Source: Glaesserella parasuis (GTDB lineage: Bacteria > Pseudomonadota > Gammaproteobacteria > Enterobacterales > Pasteurellaceae). From it: DNA of 40,256 nucleotides. The notes under the pieces are model-generated. The model did no database searches. It saw only the letters and a program-made list of their open reading frames with translations, and was not told where the DNA came from. This document shows, piece after piece, positions 14,136 to 24,395 of the stretch. Location: NCBI RefSeq assembly GCF_002015085.1, contig NZ_MUXW01000035.1, forward strand, positions 1-40,256, given 5' to 3'. The translations under genes and the position numbers were made by a program. How positions within the stretch are numbered: position 1 is the stretch's first letter; each line of letters starts with the position of its first letter.

Positions 14136-17100
14136 ATGGCATACTCATATTCCGAGAAAAAGCGTATTCGTAAGAGCTTTGGCAAACGCTCACAAGTTCT
14201 GAACGTACCTTATCTATTAACAATTCAGCTCGATTCTTTTGATAAATTTATCCAAAGAGATCCTGAAGGACTTCAAGGTTTAGAAGCGGCATTCCGTTCA
14301 GTGTTTCCGATTGTGAGCAGCAACGGTGCAACTGAATTACAATACGTTTCTTACGAATTAGGCGAACCCGTATTTGATGTGCGTGAATGCCAAATTCGTG
14401 GTACAACCTATGCAGCGCCTTTACGCGTAAAACTTCGTCTTGTGACCTTTGATCGCGAAGCGGCAGCAGGCACAGTAAAAGACATCAAAGAACAAAACGT
14501 CTATATGGGCGAAATCCCATTGATGACCGACAACGGTACTTTCGTGATCAACGGTACTGAGCGTGTTATCGTTTCTCAGTTACACCGTAGTCCGGGCGTA
14601 TTCTTCGATTCTGACAAAGGTAAAACCCACGCTTCAGGTAAAGTGCTTTATAACGCACGCATCATTCCTTACCGTGGTTCTTGGTTAGATTTCGAGTTCG
14701 ATCCGAAAGACAACCTGTATGCGCGTATCGACCGTCGTCGTAAATTACCAGCAACCATTATTCTGCGTGCGTTAGGCTACACGACTGAAGAAATCTTAAA
14801 TATGTTCTTCGAAACCGTGACTTTCCACATTGAAGACAACAAATTGCTAATGACCTTAGTGCCTGAGTATCTTCGTGGTGAAACGGCAGCTTTCGACATT
14901 GAAGCAAACGGCAAAGTCTATGTTGAAAGTGGTCGTCGTATCACCGCTCGTCACATTCGTGCATTAGAAAAAGACAATATTACCCAAATCCAAGTGCCGA
15001 CTGAATATATTGTCGGTCGTGTGACAGCGAAAGATTATGTTGATCTTTCAAGCGGCGAAATTATCTGCCCTGCGAATATGGAAATCTCTTTAGAAATGTT
15101 AGCGAACCTTTCGCAAGCAGGTTACAAAGAGATCGAAGTACTATTTACTAACGATTTAGACTACGGTCCGTATATTTCTGAAACCTTACGTGTAGACCCA
15201 ACTTACGATCGCTTAAGCGCATTAGTTGAAATCTATCGTATGATGCGTCCGGGCGAGCCGCCAACAAAAGAAGCGGCAGAAGGCTTATTCGATAATATGT
15301 TCTTCTCTGCAGATCGTTACGATTTATCTGCAGTAGGTCGTATGAAGTTCAATCGTTCATTAAATATTCCGGAAGGCGAAGGCTTAGGGATTTTAAGCAA
15401 TGATGACATCATCGGCGTAATGAAAAAACTGATCGAAATCCGTAACGGTCGTGGAGAAGTGGACGATATCGACCACTTAGGTAACCGCCGTATTCGTTCA
15501 GTGGGCGAGATGGCGGAGAACCAATTCCGTATCGGTTTAGTGCGTGTTGAACGTGCGGTGCGTGAGCGTCTTTCATTAGGTGATTTAGACGGCGTAACCC
15601 CACAAGATTTAATCAATGCGAAACCAATTTCTGCGGCAGTGAAAGAGTTCTTCGGTTCATCACAACTTTCGCAATTTATGGACCAAAACAACCCGCTTTC
15701 AGAAGTAACACACAAACGTCGTATTTCAGCGTTAGGTCCAGGCGGTTTAACTCGTGAACGTGCAGGCTTTGAAGTGCGTGACGTACACACCACTCACTAT
15801 GGTCGCTTATGTCCGATCGAAACCCCTGAGGGTCCAAACATCGGTTTGATTAACTCGCTTTCTGTGTATGCGCGTACCAACAACTACGGCTTCTTAGAAA
15901 CCCCATTCCGTAAAGTTGTGAATGGTCAAGTGACTGAAGAGATCGAATACTTATCAGCGATTGAAGAAGGTGCTTACGTTATCGCACAGGCGAACTCAAA
16001 CTTAGATGAGAACTTCCGCTTTACTGATACTTATGTAACCTGTCGTGGTGAACACGGTGAGTCAGGTTTATATCGCCCAGAAGAAATTCACTATATGGAC
16101 GTTTCAACACAACAGGTGGTTTCTGTGGCGGCAGCATTAATTCCGTTCCTTGAACACGACGATGCGAACCGTGCGTTAATGGGTGCAAACATGCAACGTC
16201 AAGCAGTGCCAACATTGCGTGCGGACAAACCATTAGTCGGTACAGGTATGGAAAAACCAATCGCCCTTGACTCTGGTGTTGCGGTGATTGCAAAACGTGG
16301 TGGTACTATCCAATACGTTGATGCTTCTCGTATCGTGGTGAAAGTCAATGAAGATGAAACCGTTGCAGGTGAAGCAGGTATTGATATTTATAACTTAATC
16401 AAATATACCCGTTCAAACCAAAATACTTGTATCAACCAAATTCCTTGTGTGAAATTAGGTGAGCCAGTAGGTCGTGGTGAAATCTTAGCTGATGGCCCTT
16501 CAACGGATTTAGGTGAGTTGGCGTTAGGTCAAAATATCCGTGTGGCATTTATGCCTTGGAACGGCTATAACTTCGAAGACTCAATGTTAGTATCTGAACG
16601 TGTAGTACAAGAAGATCGCTTTACCACAATCCACATTCAAGAGTTATCTTGTGTGGCGCGTGATACCAAACTTGGTGCAGAAGAGATCACTGCAGATATT
16701 CCAAACGTAGGTGAGTCAGCATTAAGCAAACTGGACGAATCTGGTATCGTGTATATCGGTGCTGAGGTGAAAGGTGGCGATATTCTTGTGGGTAAAGTGA
16801 CACCAAAAGGTGAAACCCAATTAACCCCAGAAGAAAAATTACTCCGTGCAATCTTCGGTGAAAAAGCATCAGATGTTAAAGATAGTTCACTTCGTGTGCC
16901 AAACGGTACATCAGGTACGGTTATCGATGTTCAAGTCTTCACTCGTGATGGCGTAGAAAAAGATAAACGTGCGTTAGAAATCGAAGAAATGCAACTTCGT
17001 GAAGCGAAAAAAGATTTAACCGAAGAGTTAGAAATTTTAGAAGCTGGTTTATTCACTCGTGTTCGCAACTTATTAGTAGAAGGTGGCGTGAGCGAAGCAG

Positions 17101-18164
17101 AATTAGATAAAGTGGCTCGTGAGAAATGGTTAGAGCAAACTTTAGAAGATGAAGCAAAACAAAATCAGTTAGAACAGCTTGCTGAACAACACGAAGAGTT
17201 ACGCAAAGAGTTCGAACGTAAACTTGAGATCAAACGTAACAAGATCATTCAAGGGGACGATTTAGCACCGGGCGTATTAAAAGTAGTTAAAGTTTACCTT
17301 GCGGTGAAACGTCAAATCCAACCAGGGGATAAAATGGCGGGTCGTCACGGTAACAAAGGGGTTATCTCGAAAATTAACCCAGTTGAAGATATGCCGTACG
17401 ATGAAAACGGTCAGCCGGTTGAAATCGTGTTGAACCCACTGGGCGTTCCTTCACGTATGAACATCGGTCAGATCTTAGAAACACACTTAGGTTTAGCGGC
17501 ACGTGGTATTGGTGATCAAATCAACGCAATGATTAAACAACAACAATCTGTTGCGAAATTACGTGAATATATCCAAAAAGCGTATGATTTAGGACATGGT
17601 TCACAATCTGTAGATTTAAGCACTTTCTCTGATGAAGAAGTGATGCGTTTAGCGCAAAACTTACGTAAAGGTTTACCGCTTGCAACACCAGTATTTGATG
17701 GTGCGCACGAAAGCGAAATCAAAGGCTTATTAGAATTAGGTGGTTTACCAACATCAGGTCAAATTACCTTATATGATGGACGTACCGGTGAGAGATTTGA
17801 GCGTCCGGTAACCGTAGGTTATATGTATATGCTCAAATTGAACCACTTAGTTGATGACAAAATGCACGCTCGTTCAACAGGTTCTTATAGTCTTGTTACT
17901 CAACAACCGTTGGGTGGTAAAGCGCAGTTCGGTGGTCAGCGTTTCGGTGAGATGGAGGTATGGGCATTAGAAGCATACGGTGCGGCTTATACATTACAAG
18001 AAATGCTTACCGTGAAATCGGATGACGTAAACGGTCGTACGAAGATGTATAAAAACATCGTAGATGGTACGCACTATATGGAACCGGGTATTCCAGAGTC
18101 ATTCAACGTAATCACGAAAGAAATCCGTGCATTAGCGATTGATATGGAGTTGGACGAAGCCTAA
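14136..18164 (+). CDS. rpoB: RNA polymerase beta subunit
   Basis: The 1342 residues equal the length of E. coli RpoB. Together with RpoC it forms the catalytic core of RNA polymerase. Recognisable parts include the N-terminal YSYSEKKRIRKSFGKR, the rifampicin pocket (SSQLSQFMDQNNPLSEVTHK and the following RRISALGPGG), the GDKMAGRHGNKGVISK active-site region, and the C-terminal WALEAYGAAYTLQEMLTVKSDD clamp segment. Rifampicin-pocket residues (Q, D, H, R and S positions) are the wild-type ones, so no classic resistance substitution is seen. A CAGAGG ribosome site precedes the ATG. Unlike E. coli, rplJL is not directly upstream; a separate rpoBC location is also known in Haemophilus. Codon use is highly biased (CGT, GGT), as expected for high expression. 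Confidence 0.99.
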   Translation: MAYSYSEKKRIRKSFGKRSQVLNVPYLLTIQLDSFDKFIQRDPEGLQGLEAAFRSVFPIVSSNGATELQYVSYELGEPVFDVRECQIRGTTYAAPLRVKLRLVTFDREAAAGTVKDIKEQNVYMGEIPLMTDNGTFVINGTERVIVSQLHRSPGVFFDSDKGKTHASGKVLYNARIIPYRGSWLDFEFDPKDNLYARIDRRRKLPATIILRALGYTTEEILNMFFETVTFHIEDNKLLMTLVPEYLRGETAAFDIEANGKVYVESGRRITARHIRALEKDNITQIQVPTEYIVGRVTAKDYVDLSSGEIICPANMEISLEMLANLSQAGYKEIEVLFTNDLDYGPYISETLRVDPTYDRLSALVEIYRMMRPGEPPTKEAAEGLFDNMFFSADRYDLSAVGRMKFNRSLNIPEGEGLGILSNDDIIGVMKKLIEIRNGRGEVDDIDHLGNRRIRSVGEMAENQFRIGLVRVERAVRERLSLGDLDGVTPQDLINAKPISAAVKEFFGSSQLSQFMDQNNPLSEVTHKRRISALGPGGLTRERAGFEVRDVHTTHYGRLCPIETPEGPNIGLINSLSVYARTNNYGFLETPFRKVVNGQVTEEIEYLSAIEEGAYVIAQANSNLDENFRFTDTYVTCRGEHGESGLYRPEEIHYMDVSTQQVVSVAAALIPFLEHDDANRALMGANMQRQAVPTLRADKPLVGTGMEKPIALDSGVAVIAKRGGTIQYVDASRIVVKVNEDETVAGEAGIDIYNLIKYTRSNQNTCINQIPCVKLGEPVGRGEILADGPSTDLGELALGQNIRVAFMPWNGYNFEDSMLVSERVVQEDRFTTIHIQELSCVARDTKLGAEEITADIPNVGESALSKLDESGIVYIGAEVKGGDILVGKVTPKGETQLTPEEKLLRAIFGEKASDVKDSSLRVPNGTSGTVIDVQVFTRDGVEKDKRALEIEEMQLREAKKDLTEELEILEAGLFTRVRNLLVEGGVSEAELDKVAREKWLEQTLEDEAKQNQLEQLAEQHEELRKEFERKLEIKRNKIIQGDDLAPGVLKVVKVYLAVKRQIQPGDKMAGRHGNKGVISKINPVEDMPYDENGQPVEIVLNPLGVPSRMNIGQILETHLGLAARGIGDQINAMIKQQQSVAKLREYIQKAYDLGHGSQSVDLSTFSDEEVMRLAQNLRKGLPLATPVFDGAHESEIKGLLELGGLPTSGQITLYDGRTGERFERPVTVGYMYMLKLNHLVDDKMHARSTGSYSLVTQQPLGGKAQFGGQRFGEMEVWALEAYGAAYTLQEMLTVKSDDVNGRTKMYKNIVDGTHYMEPGIPESFNVITKEIRALAIDMELDEA

Positions 18165-18326
18165 GAACGAAAATTTGCGGACACACGCAGTGTGTCCCTA
18201 CATTTGTTCACACAAGCGGTCAAATCTTGCAAACAATTTGCCAAAACCGACCGCTTGCAACCAAAGATTTTCAGTTGAAATGGGCGACTATTTCAAGAAC
18301 AAAAACCTCAAATCAGGGGCAAAAAC
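18165..18326 (+). promoter_or_regulatory. rpoB-rpoC spacer with two dyads
   Basis: The 162-base spacer contains a 7-base-pair hairpin (GGACACA with TGTGTCC, 18179-18197). A second, larger dyad of two facing uptake words (CAAGCGGTC at 18213-18221 and GACCGCTTG at 18249-18257) has a 27-base loop. No long T-run follows either stem, so full termination is unlikely; they may act as processing, pausing or stability elements. A 63-codon frame overlapping here is a shadow. Confidence 0.6.
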
Positions 18327-21300
18327 GTGAAAGACTTAGTTAAGTTTTTAAAAGCACAATCTAAATCAAACGATGATTTTGATGTAATTAAAATTGGTTT
18401 AGCATCGCCGGACAAGATCCGTTCTTGGTCTTTTGGTGAGGTTAAAAAACCAGAAACCATCAACTACCGTACATTCAAACCAGAACGTGATGGTCTTTTC
18501 TGTGCACGTATCTTCGGGCCGGTAAAAGATTACGAATGTTTATGTGGTAAATATAAACGCTTAAAACACCGTGGTGTCATTTGTGAAAAATGTGGTGTTG
18601 AAGTAACTCAAACGAAAGTTCGCCGTGACCGTATGGGACACATCGAACTTGCTTGCCCTGTGGCACATATTTGGTTCTTAAAATCACTGCCGTCCCGTAT
18701 CGGTTTAATCCTTGATATGCCGTTACGTGATATTGAGCGTGTGCTTTATTTTGAAAGCTATGTCGTGATCGAACCGGGTATGACCGATCTTGAAAAAGGT
18801 CAGTTATTAACTGAAGAACAATTCTTAGACGCTGAAGAGCGCTGGGGTGATGAATTCGATGCGAAAATGGGTGCGGAAGGTATCCAAGCGTTATTACGCG
18901 ATATGGATTTAGAACACCAATGCGAAACCATGCGTGAAGAGTTACAAGAAACGAATTCTGAAACCAAACGTAAAAAAATCACAAAACGTTTAAAACTTTT
19001 AGAAGCATTCCAACAATCTGGTAATAAACCAGAATGGATGGTAATGACGGTATTACCAGTTCTTCCACCGGATCTTCGTCCATTAGTACCACTTGATGGT
19101 GGTCGTTTTGCGACTTCAGATCTGAATGATTTATATCGCCGTGTGATCAACCGTAATAACCGTTTAAAACGTTTATTAGATTTAGTTGCGCCAGACATTA
19201 TCGTACGTAACGAAAAACGTATGTTACAAGAGTCTGTGGATGCGTTATTAGATAACGGTCGCCGTGGTCGTGCTATTACCGGTTCTAACAAACGTCCATT
19301 AAAATCACTTGCGGATATGATCAAAGGTAAACAAGGTCGTTTCCGTCAAAACTTATTAGGTAAACGTGTAGACTACTCAGGTCGTTCGGTAATTACCGTA
19401 GGTCCATACTTACGTCTTCACCAATGTGGTTTACCGAAAAAAATGGCATTGGAATTATTCCGTCCATTTATCTACTCTAAATTAGAAAGCCGTGGTATTG
19501 CTTCAACAATCAAAGCGGCGAAGAAAATGGTAGAGCGTGAAGAGCCGATTGTATGGGATATTCTTGCAGAAGTTATCCGCGAACACCCAATCCTGCTTAA
19601 CCGTGCACCAACGTTGCACCGTTTAGGTATTCAGGCGTTCGAACCAATCTTAATCGAAGGTAAAGCAATCCAGTTACACCCACTTGTTTGTGCGGCGTTC
19701 AACGCGGACTTCGATGGTGACCAAATGGCGGTACACGTTCCATTAACTTTAGAAGCTCAGTTAGAAGCTCGTGCGTTAATGATGTCTACTAATAACGTAC
19801 TTTCACCGGCAAGTGGTGACCCAATTATCGTTCCATCTCAAGACGTTGTATTAGGTTTATACTATATGACCCGTGAGAAAGTGAATGCGAAAGGGGAAGG
19901 TATGTATTTCCTTGACCCTCGTGAAGCAGAAAAAGCATACCGTACCGGTCAAGCAGAATTGCACGCACGTGTAAAAGTACGTATTACCGAATACGAGAAA
20001 AATGAAGCGGGCGAATTTGAGCCGAAAACTTCATTAGTGGATACCACCGTGGGTCGTGCAATTTTATGGATGATCTCGCCAAAAGGTATGCCATACAAAT
20101 TATTCAACCAAACATTAGGTAAGAAAGCGATTTCAAAATTAATCAACGAATCTTACCGCCGTTTAGGTTTAAAAGAATCGGTAGTTTTAGCTGACCAAGT
20201 TATGTACACTGGTTTTGCGTATGCGGCACGTTCAGGGGCATCAGTTGGTATCAACGATATGGTTATCCCAGAACAAAAACACGAAATTATCCGTGCAGCA
20301 GAAGCAGAAGTTGCTGAAATTCAAGAGCAATTCAACTCTGGTCTTGTTACTGCAGGCGAACGCTATAACAAAGTGATCGATATTTGGGCGGCTGCAAACG
20401 AACGTGTTGCGAAAGCAATGATGGATAACCTTTCTACGGAAGAAGTCATCAACCGTGAAGGTAACCCAGAGAAACAAGCGTCATTCAACAGTATCTTTAT
20501 GATGGCAGACTCTGGTGCGCGTGGTTCTGCAGCGCAGATTCGTCAGTTAGCCGGTATGCGTGGTTTGATGGCTCGTCCGGACGGCTCGATCATCGAAACA
20601 CCAATCACAGCGAACTTCCGTGAAGGCTTGAACGTTCTTCAGTACTTTATTTCAACCCACGGTGCACGTAAAGGTCTTGCGGATACGGCGTTGAAAACAG
20701 CGAACTCTGGTTACTTAACCCGTCGTTTAGTAGACGTGGCACAAGATTTAGTGATCATTGAAGATGACTGTGGTACGGAAGAAGGTATCGTGATGACTCC
20801 ACATATTGAAGGTGGAGACGAGAAAGTGCCATTACGTGAATTAGTATTAGGTCGTGTTGTTGCGGAAGACGTATTAAAACCGGGTTCAGACGAAGTGTTA
20901 ATCGCACGTAATACACTGATCGATGAAAAACTTTGTGATGTTATCGATGAAAACTCAGTTGATAGCATCAAAGTACGTTCAGTAGTAACCTGTAACACAG
21001 ACTTCGGTGTGTGTGCGAAATGTTACGGTCGTGATTTAGCACGTGGTCACTTAATCAACCAAGGTGAAGCAGTCGGTGTTATTGCGGCACAATCAATCGG
21101 TGAGCCGGGTACACAGTTAACGATGCGTACGTTCCATATCGGTGGTGCGGCATCTGCGGCAGCGAAAGAATCTAGCGTACAAGTAAAAAACAACGGTACG
21201 ATTAAATTAACCAATGCGAAATACGTAACCAACAAAGATGGCAAATTAGTTTTAACTTCTCGTAATACCGAATTAACAGTGATTGACACCTTCGGTCGTA

Positions 21301-22610
21301 CCAAAGAGAACTATAAACTGCCATACGGTGCGGTATTGAACAAAAATGATGGTGCAGAAGTGGCAGTTGGTGAAGTGGTTGCTAACTGGGATCCACATAC
21401 AATGCCGGTTATCGCAGAGGTATCAGGTCGTATCCAATTCCACGACATCATTGATGGCTTAACCGTAACACGTCAAACGGACGAATTAACCGGTTTATCA
21501 TCAATCGTGGTGCAAGATGTGGGTGAACGTGCAACTGCAGGTAAAGACTTACGTCCGGCATTAAAATTAGTGGATGCACAAGGTAACGACATCTTAATCG
21601 CAGGCACAGATGTACCAGCGCAATACTTCTTACCGGGTAAAGCGATTGTAACCCTTGATGATGGTGCAGAAATCGCAGTTGGTGAAGCATTAGCACGTAT
21701 TCCACAAGAATCTGTGGGTACAAAAGATATTACCGGTGGTCTTCCACGCGTAGCAGACTTATTCGAAGCTCGTAAACCGAAAGAGCCGGCGATCCTTGCA
21801 GAAATCTCAGGTATCGTATCATTCGGTAAAGAAACCAAAGGTAAACGCCGCTTAGTGATTACCCCAGTGGAAGGCGAAGCATACGAAGAAATGATTCCAA
21901 AATGGCGTCAGCTCAACGTATTCGAAGGCGAAATGGTTCAACGTGGCGATGTGATTTCTGATGGTGCGGAGACCCCACATGACATCTTACGCTTACGTGG
22001 CGTTCACGCTGTAACTGAATACATCGTAAACGAAGTGCAAGAAGTTTACCGCTTACAAGGGGTAAAAATTAACGACAAGCACATCGAAGTGATCGTACGT
22101 CAAATGTTACGTAAAGCGGTAATTACCAACGCTTACGACTCTGAATTCTTAGAGGGCGAGCAAGTGGAAGTTGCACGCGTGAAAATCGCTAACCGCAAAC
22201 GTGTTGCTGAAGGCAAACCGGAAGTGGAATTTGAACGTGAATTGCTTGGTATTACCAAAGCATCGCTTGCAACAGAGTCATTCATCTCTGCAGCATCGTT
22301 CCAAGAAACCACCCGTGTGCTTACCGAAGCAGCTGTGGCAGGTAAACGTGACGAATTACGCGGCTTAAAAGAGAACGTTATCGTTGGTCGTTTAATCCCA
22401 GCGGGTACTGGTTTTGCATATCATAAAGAACGTGCAAAACGTCGTAGCGTAGATGAAGAAATCAGCGTAGCACAAGCGGCAGTTTCTGCTTCTTCTTTTG
22501 CAACTGCGGAAGACATCGAAGCTGAAACCCAAAGCTTTGTTAATGACGAAGCAACTCAAAACCTTGCAGCATTATTAAATGCAGGGTTTGATGGTGATGA
22601 TGAAGAGTAG
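18327..22610 (+). CDS. rpoC: RNA polymerase beta' subunit
   Basis: The 1427 residues (E. coli 1407) form the other half of the catalytic core. The N-terminal zinc site is CLCGKYKRLKHRGVICEKC (four cysteines). The clamp-helix and switch region contains GKRVDYSGRSVI. The active site NADFDGDQMAVH holds the three magnesium-binding aspartates. The second zinc site is around CNTDFGVCAKCYGRDL, and the trigger-loop region includes GLMARPDGSIIETPI and GEPGTQLTMRTFH. The C-terminus is slightly longer than in E. coli and acidic (ends GFDGDDEE). The start follows an AGGGGC-type ribosome site. The gene ends before a double hairpin terminator. Confidence 0.99.
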   Translation: MKDLVKFLKAQSKSNDDFDVIKIGLASPDKIRSWSFGEVKKPETINYRTFKPERDGLFCARIFGPVKDYECLCGKYKRLKHRGVICEKCGVEVTQTKVRRDRMGHIELACPVAHIWFLKSLPSRIGLILDMPLRDIERVLYFESYVVIEPGMTDLEKGQLLTEEQFLDAEERWGDEFDAKMGAEGIQALLRDMDLEHQCETMREELQETNSETKRKKITKRLKLLEAFQQSGNKPEWMVMTVLPVLPPDLRPLVPLDGGRFATSDLNDLYRRVINRNNRLKRLLDLVAPDIIVRNEKRMLQESVDALLDNGRRGRAITGSNKRPLKSLADMIKGKQGRFRQNLLGKRVDYSGRSVITVGPYLRLHQCGLPKKMALELFRPFIYSKLESRGIASTIKAAKKMVEREEPIVWDILAEVIREHPILLNRAPTLHRLGIQAFEPILIEGKAIQLHPLVCAAFNADFDGDQMAVHVPLTLEAQLEARALMMSTNNVLSPASGDPIIVPSQDVVLGLYYMTREKVNAKGEGMYFLDPREAEKAYRTGQAELHARVKVRITEYEKNEAGEFEPKTSLVDTTVGRAILWMISPKGMPYKLFNQTLGKKAISKLINESYRRLGLKESVVLADQVMYTGFAYAARSGASVGINDMVIPEQKHEIIRAAEAEVAEIQEQFNSGLVTAGERYNKVIDIWAAANERVAKAMMDNLSTEEVINREGNPEKQASFNSIFMMADSGARGSAAQIRQLAGMRGLMARPDGSIIETPITANFREGLNVLQYFISTHGARKGLADTALKTANSGYLTRRLVDVAQDLVIIEDDCGTEEGIVMTPHIEGGDEKVPLRELVLGRVVAEDVLKPGSDEVLIARNTLIDEKLCDVIDENSVDSIKVRSVVTCNTDFGVCAKCYGRDLARGHLINQGEAVGVIAAQSIGEPGTQLTMRTFHIGGAASAAAKESSVQVKNNGTIKLTNAKYVTNKDGKLVLTSRNTELTVIDTFGRTKENYKLPYGAVLNKNDGAEVAVGEVVANWDPHTMPVIAEVSGRIQFHDIIDGLTVTRQTDELTGLSSIVVQDVGERATAGKDLRPALKLVDAQGNDILIAGTDVPAQYFLPGKAIVTLDDGAEIAVGEALARIPQESVGTKDITGGLPRVADLFEARKPKEPAILAEISGIVSFGKETKGKRRLVITPVEGEAYEEMIPKWRQLNVFEGEMVQRGDVISDGAETPHDILRLRGVHAVTEYIVNEVQEVYRLQGVKINDKHIEVIVRQMLRKAVITNAYDSEFLEGEQVEVARVKIANRKRVAEGKPEVEFERELLGITKASLATESFISAASFQETTRVLTEAAVAGKRDELRGLKENVIVGRLIPAGTGFAYHKERAKRRSVDEEISVAQAAVSASSFATAEDIEAETQSFVNDEATQNLAALLNAGFDGDDEE

Positions 22611-22619
22611 TCACTTATA

Positions 22620-22688
22620 GGTGGGCTTTGCCCCACCGTTGTTAAAATGGAAAAGCCCTCAGAACTGTGAAGTTTTGGGGGCTTTTTG
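22620..22688 (+). terminator. rpoC terminator region, two hairpins
   Basis: First is a short GC-rich hairpin GGTGGGCTTTGCCCCACC (22620-22637). Second is a strong intrinsic terminator: AAAAGCCCTCAGAACT pairs with AGTTTTGGGGGCTTTTT (22651-22688) around a short loop, ending in a T-run. Confidence 0.9.
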
Positions 22689-22799
22689 ATGCAGATAGTT
22701 TTACATTATGAAGAGCAATTTGTATTGTTCAATAAAAGATATTTTTCTTAGAATGGAAAGTCAAACGTACCCAAAGAAAGCATTTACATAAAAATACAG

Positions 22800-22827
22800 G
22801 CATAGTAGACAAATTTGTCTACTATGC
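22800..22827. repeat. Perfect 28-base palindrome
   Basis: The half-site GCATAGTAGACAAA is followed directly by its exact reverse complement with no loop. Thirteen of the 14 bases recur at 2021-2033 beside the transposase relic. A plus-strand frame here reads VYYAHSEKLSKGLKHY then stop, without a start. It could be two abutting ends of a lost insertion element, or a regulator site or terminator stem for recF. Confidence 0.8.
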
Positions 22828-22895
22828 TCATAGTGAGAAACTCTCTAAAGGATTGAAGCATTATTGAACATTTTTATAGTATTTAAGTATCCTAC

Positions 22896-23981
22896 CTACA
22901 TAAATTGCATTTTTCCGTCTTTGATAAAAAATGAAGTGGCATTGTCCTGTCTTTTCCCTTGTATTGGTTTTAGCTGTTCTTGGGTAATTGCAGTAACAAA
23001 AACTTGTGAACCGCTTTGATACAGTCGATCAGCCAGTAATTCGCATTTTTGAGGGTCAAGCTCAGAGGCAAAGTCATCAATTAAAAAGATACATTGACGA
23101 TTTTTTTGAGCAATAAAATACTCTCCTTGTGCAAGCCGCAAGGCACACATCAATAATTTAAGTTGCCCTCTAGAAAGTACGTCTTCTACTGGTAATCCGT
23201 TAGCTCGGAAGCGAAAATCCGCTTTTTGAGGACCGACCATAGTATATCCAACGGATCTGTCTCTTTCAAAGCCTTGTGCTAAAAGATCGGCGTAATCTCT
23301 TTCTTTTTCCCACCCTTGATAGAAAGTTGCTGTAATTTCTAATTCAGGTAAAAAGAATTGGCAGTTTTTTTCAATGTAGGTAAGAATAGATTCGGCATAG
23401 ACAGCCCTAGATTGGCTAACTATTTGTGCAAATTTGCTAAGCTCGACATCCCATGGCTTTAGTTCATTATAATGACGAGTTTGTACAAGGGCTGCATTTC
23501 GTTGTTTTAGTAGTCGTTTTAGGCTATTCCAATTATGATAGAAGTCAGTATTTTGATGGAACAACCCCCAATCTAGGAATGCTCTGCGATATATTGGTCC
23601 TCCATTGAGCAATGTTAAACCTTCAGGGGTAATAACTTGCATTGGAAGAAGATAGGCTAGGTCAGCGATCTTTTTATTACTTTCCCCATTGATTCTTAAT
23701 ATAGTTTCTCCTTGACGATTTTTTTGTAAACCGACAGAGCATTCGTGTTTTTCTTCTTGGATTTTGCCAAATAAAGTGAATTCTTCTTGGTTGTACTTAA
23801 TGATTCGATTACTAATATGACTTTTAAAGGATTTACCGTGACCAAGGTAGAAAATTGCTTCAAGTAGGCTGGTTTTTCCACTTCCATTTGCTCCAATAAA
23901 AAAGTTAAAGCCGTGGTTCAGCTCAAGATCCACAGCTGTTAAATTTCGGAAATTATTAATAATTAAACGAGATAGGGACAT
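22896..23981 (-). CDS. recF: DNA replication and repair protein RecF
   Basis: RecF is an SMC-like ATPase that, with RecO and RecR, helps load RecA at single-strand gaps. The 361 residues show Walker A IGANGSGKTS (29-38), a signature-like VLSRGQLKLLMCALRLAQ near 280 and Walker B CIFLIDDFASELD. Length is normal (E. coli 357). The ribosome site before ATG 23981 is weak, but the N-terminus MSLSRLIINNFRNL fits the family. In many bacteria recF follows dnaN; here it follows yggL-trmB-fabH, so it is separated from the dnaA-dnaN cluster. It is convergent with rpoC. Confidence 0.96.
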   Translation of the reverse strand: MSLSRLIINNFRNLTAVDLELNHGFNFFIGANGSGKTSLLEAIFYLGHGKSFKSHISNRIIKYNQEEFTLFGKIQEEKHECSVGLQKNRQGETILRINGESNKKIADLAYLLPMQVITPEGLTLLNGGPIYRRAFLDWGLFHQNTDFYHNWNSLKRLLKQRNAALVQTRHYNELKPWDVELSKFAQIVSQSRAVYAESILTYIEKNCQFFLPELEITATFYQGWEKERDYADLLAQGFERDRSVGYTMVGPQKADFRFRANGLPVEDVLSRGQLKLLMCALRLAQGEYFIAQKNRQCIFLIDDFASELDPQKCELLADRLYQSGSQVFVTAITQEQLKPIQGKRQDNATSFFIKDGKMQFM

Positions 23982-24023
23982 GCAAAGATTACTTTTAAAT
24001 CACATAATAATCTATGTATTAGT

Positions 24024-24371
24024 TTATTGAGTTAGTAATGGATAATCCCACCAAATATCAAACAAATCACTCACTTCGATTTCAACTAAGCCATTAGCTT
24101 CTAACCATTTTTGCACTAATTGACGGTGAGATTCATCACATTTACCTAATTTTTCTAAGCAAATTAAACCTTCCCAATGCAAATAGCCGCTGCCTTCATA
24201 AGCTAAGCCATTTGGGCGAATTACTTCATCAATGAAACGATCAACAGTTGTATCAATTTGGTCAATACCAGTACCTTCTACAAATTGGAATTTCACTAAA
24301 AAGCCTAATTCTTGGAACTCTGCTAAGTGCATTTTTTTACGCTGTCTGCGATTACGAATTGGTTGAGCCAT
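24024..24371 (-). CDS. yggL: YggL family 50S ribosome-associated protein
   Basis: The 115-residue protein matches the YggL/DUF469 family: basic start MAQPIRNRRQRKKMHLAEFQ, then ELGFLVKFQF, RFIDEVIRPNGL, and the tail SDLFDIWWDYP. In E. coli YggL is reported to bind the large ribosomal subunit. An AGGAG site precedes the ATG. It lies 24 bases after trmB in the same direction, as in E. coli, where trmB and yggL are also adjacent, so co-transcription is likely. Confidence 0.92.
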   Translation of the reverse strand: MAQPIRNRRQRKKMHLAEFQELGFLVKFQFVEGTGIDQIDTTVDRFIDEVIRPNGLAYEGSGYLHWEGLICLEKLGKCDESHRQLVQKWLEANGLVEIEVSDLFDIWWDYPLLTQ

Positions 24372-24395
24372 TTTCTTTCTCCTATTTGAGTAACA

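Noticed and set aside
15700..15760. Rifampicin-resistance substitutions in rpoB
   Set aside because: The pocket residues read as wild type throughout the SSQLSQFMDQNNPLSE and HKRRISALGPGG segments.
18139..18330. 63-codon frame across the rpoB-rpoC spacer
   Set aside because: It starts inside rpoB in another frame and runs through the hairpins; no ribosome site or family.
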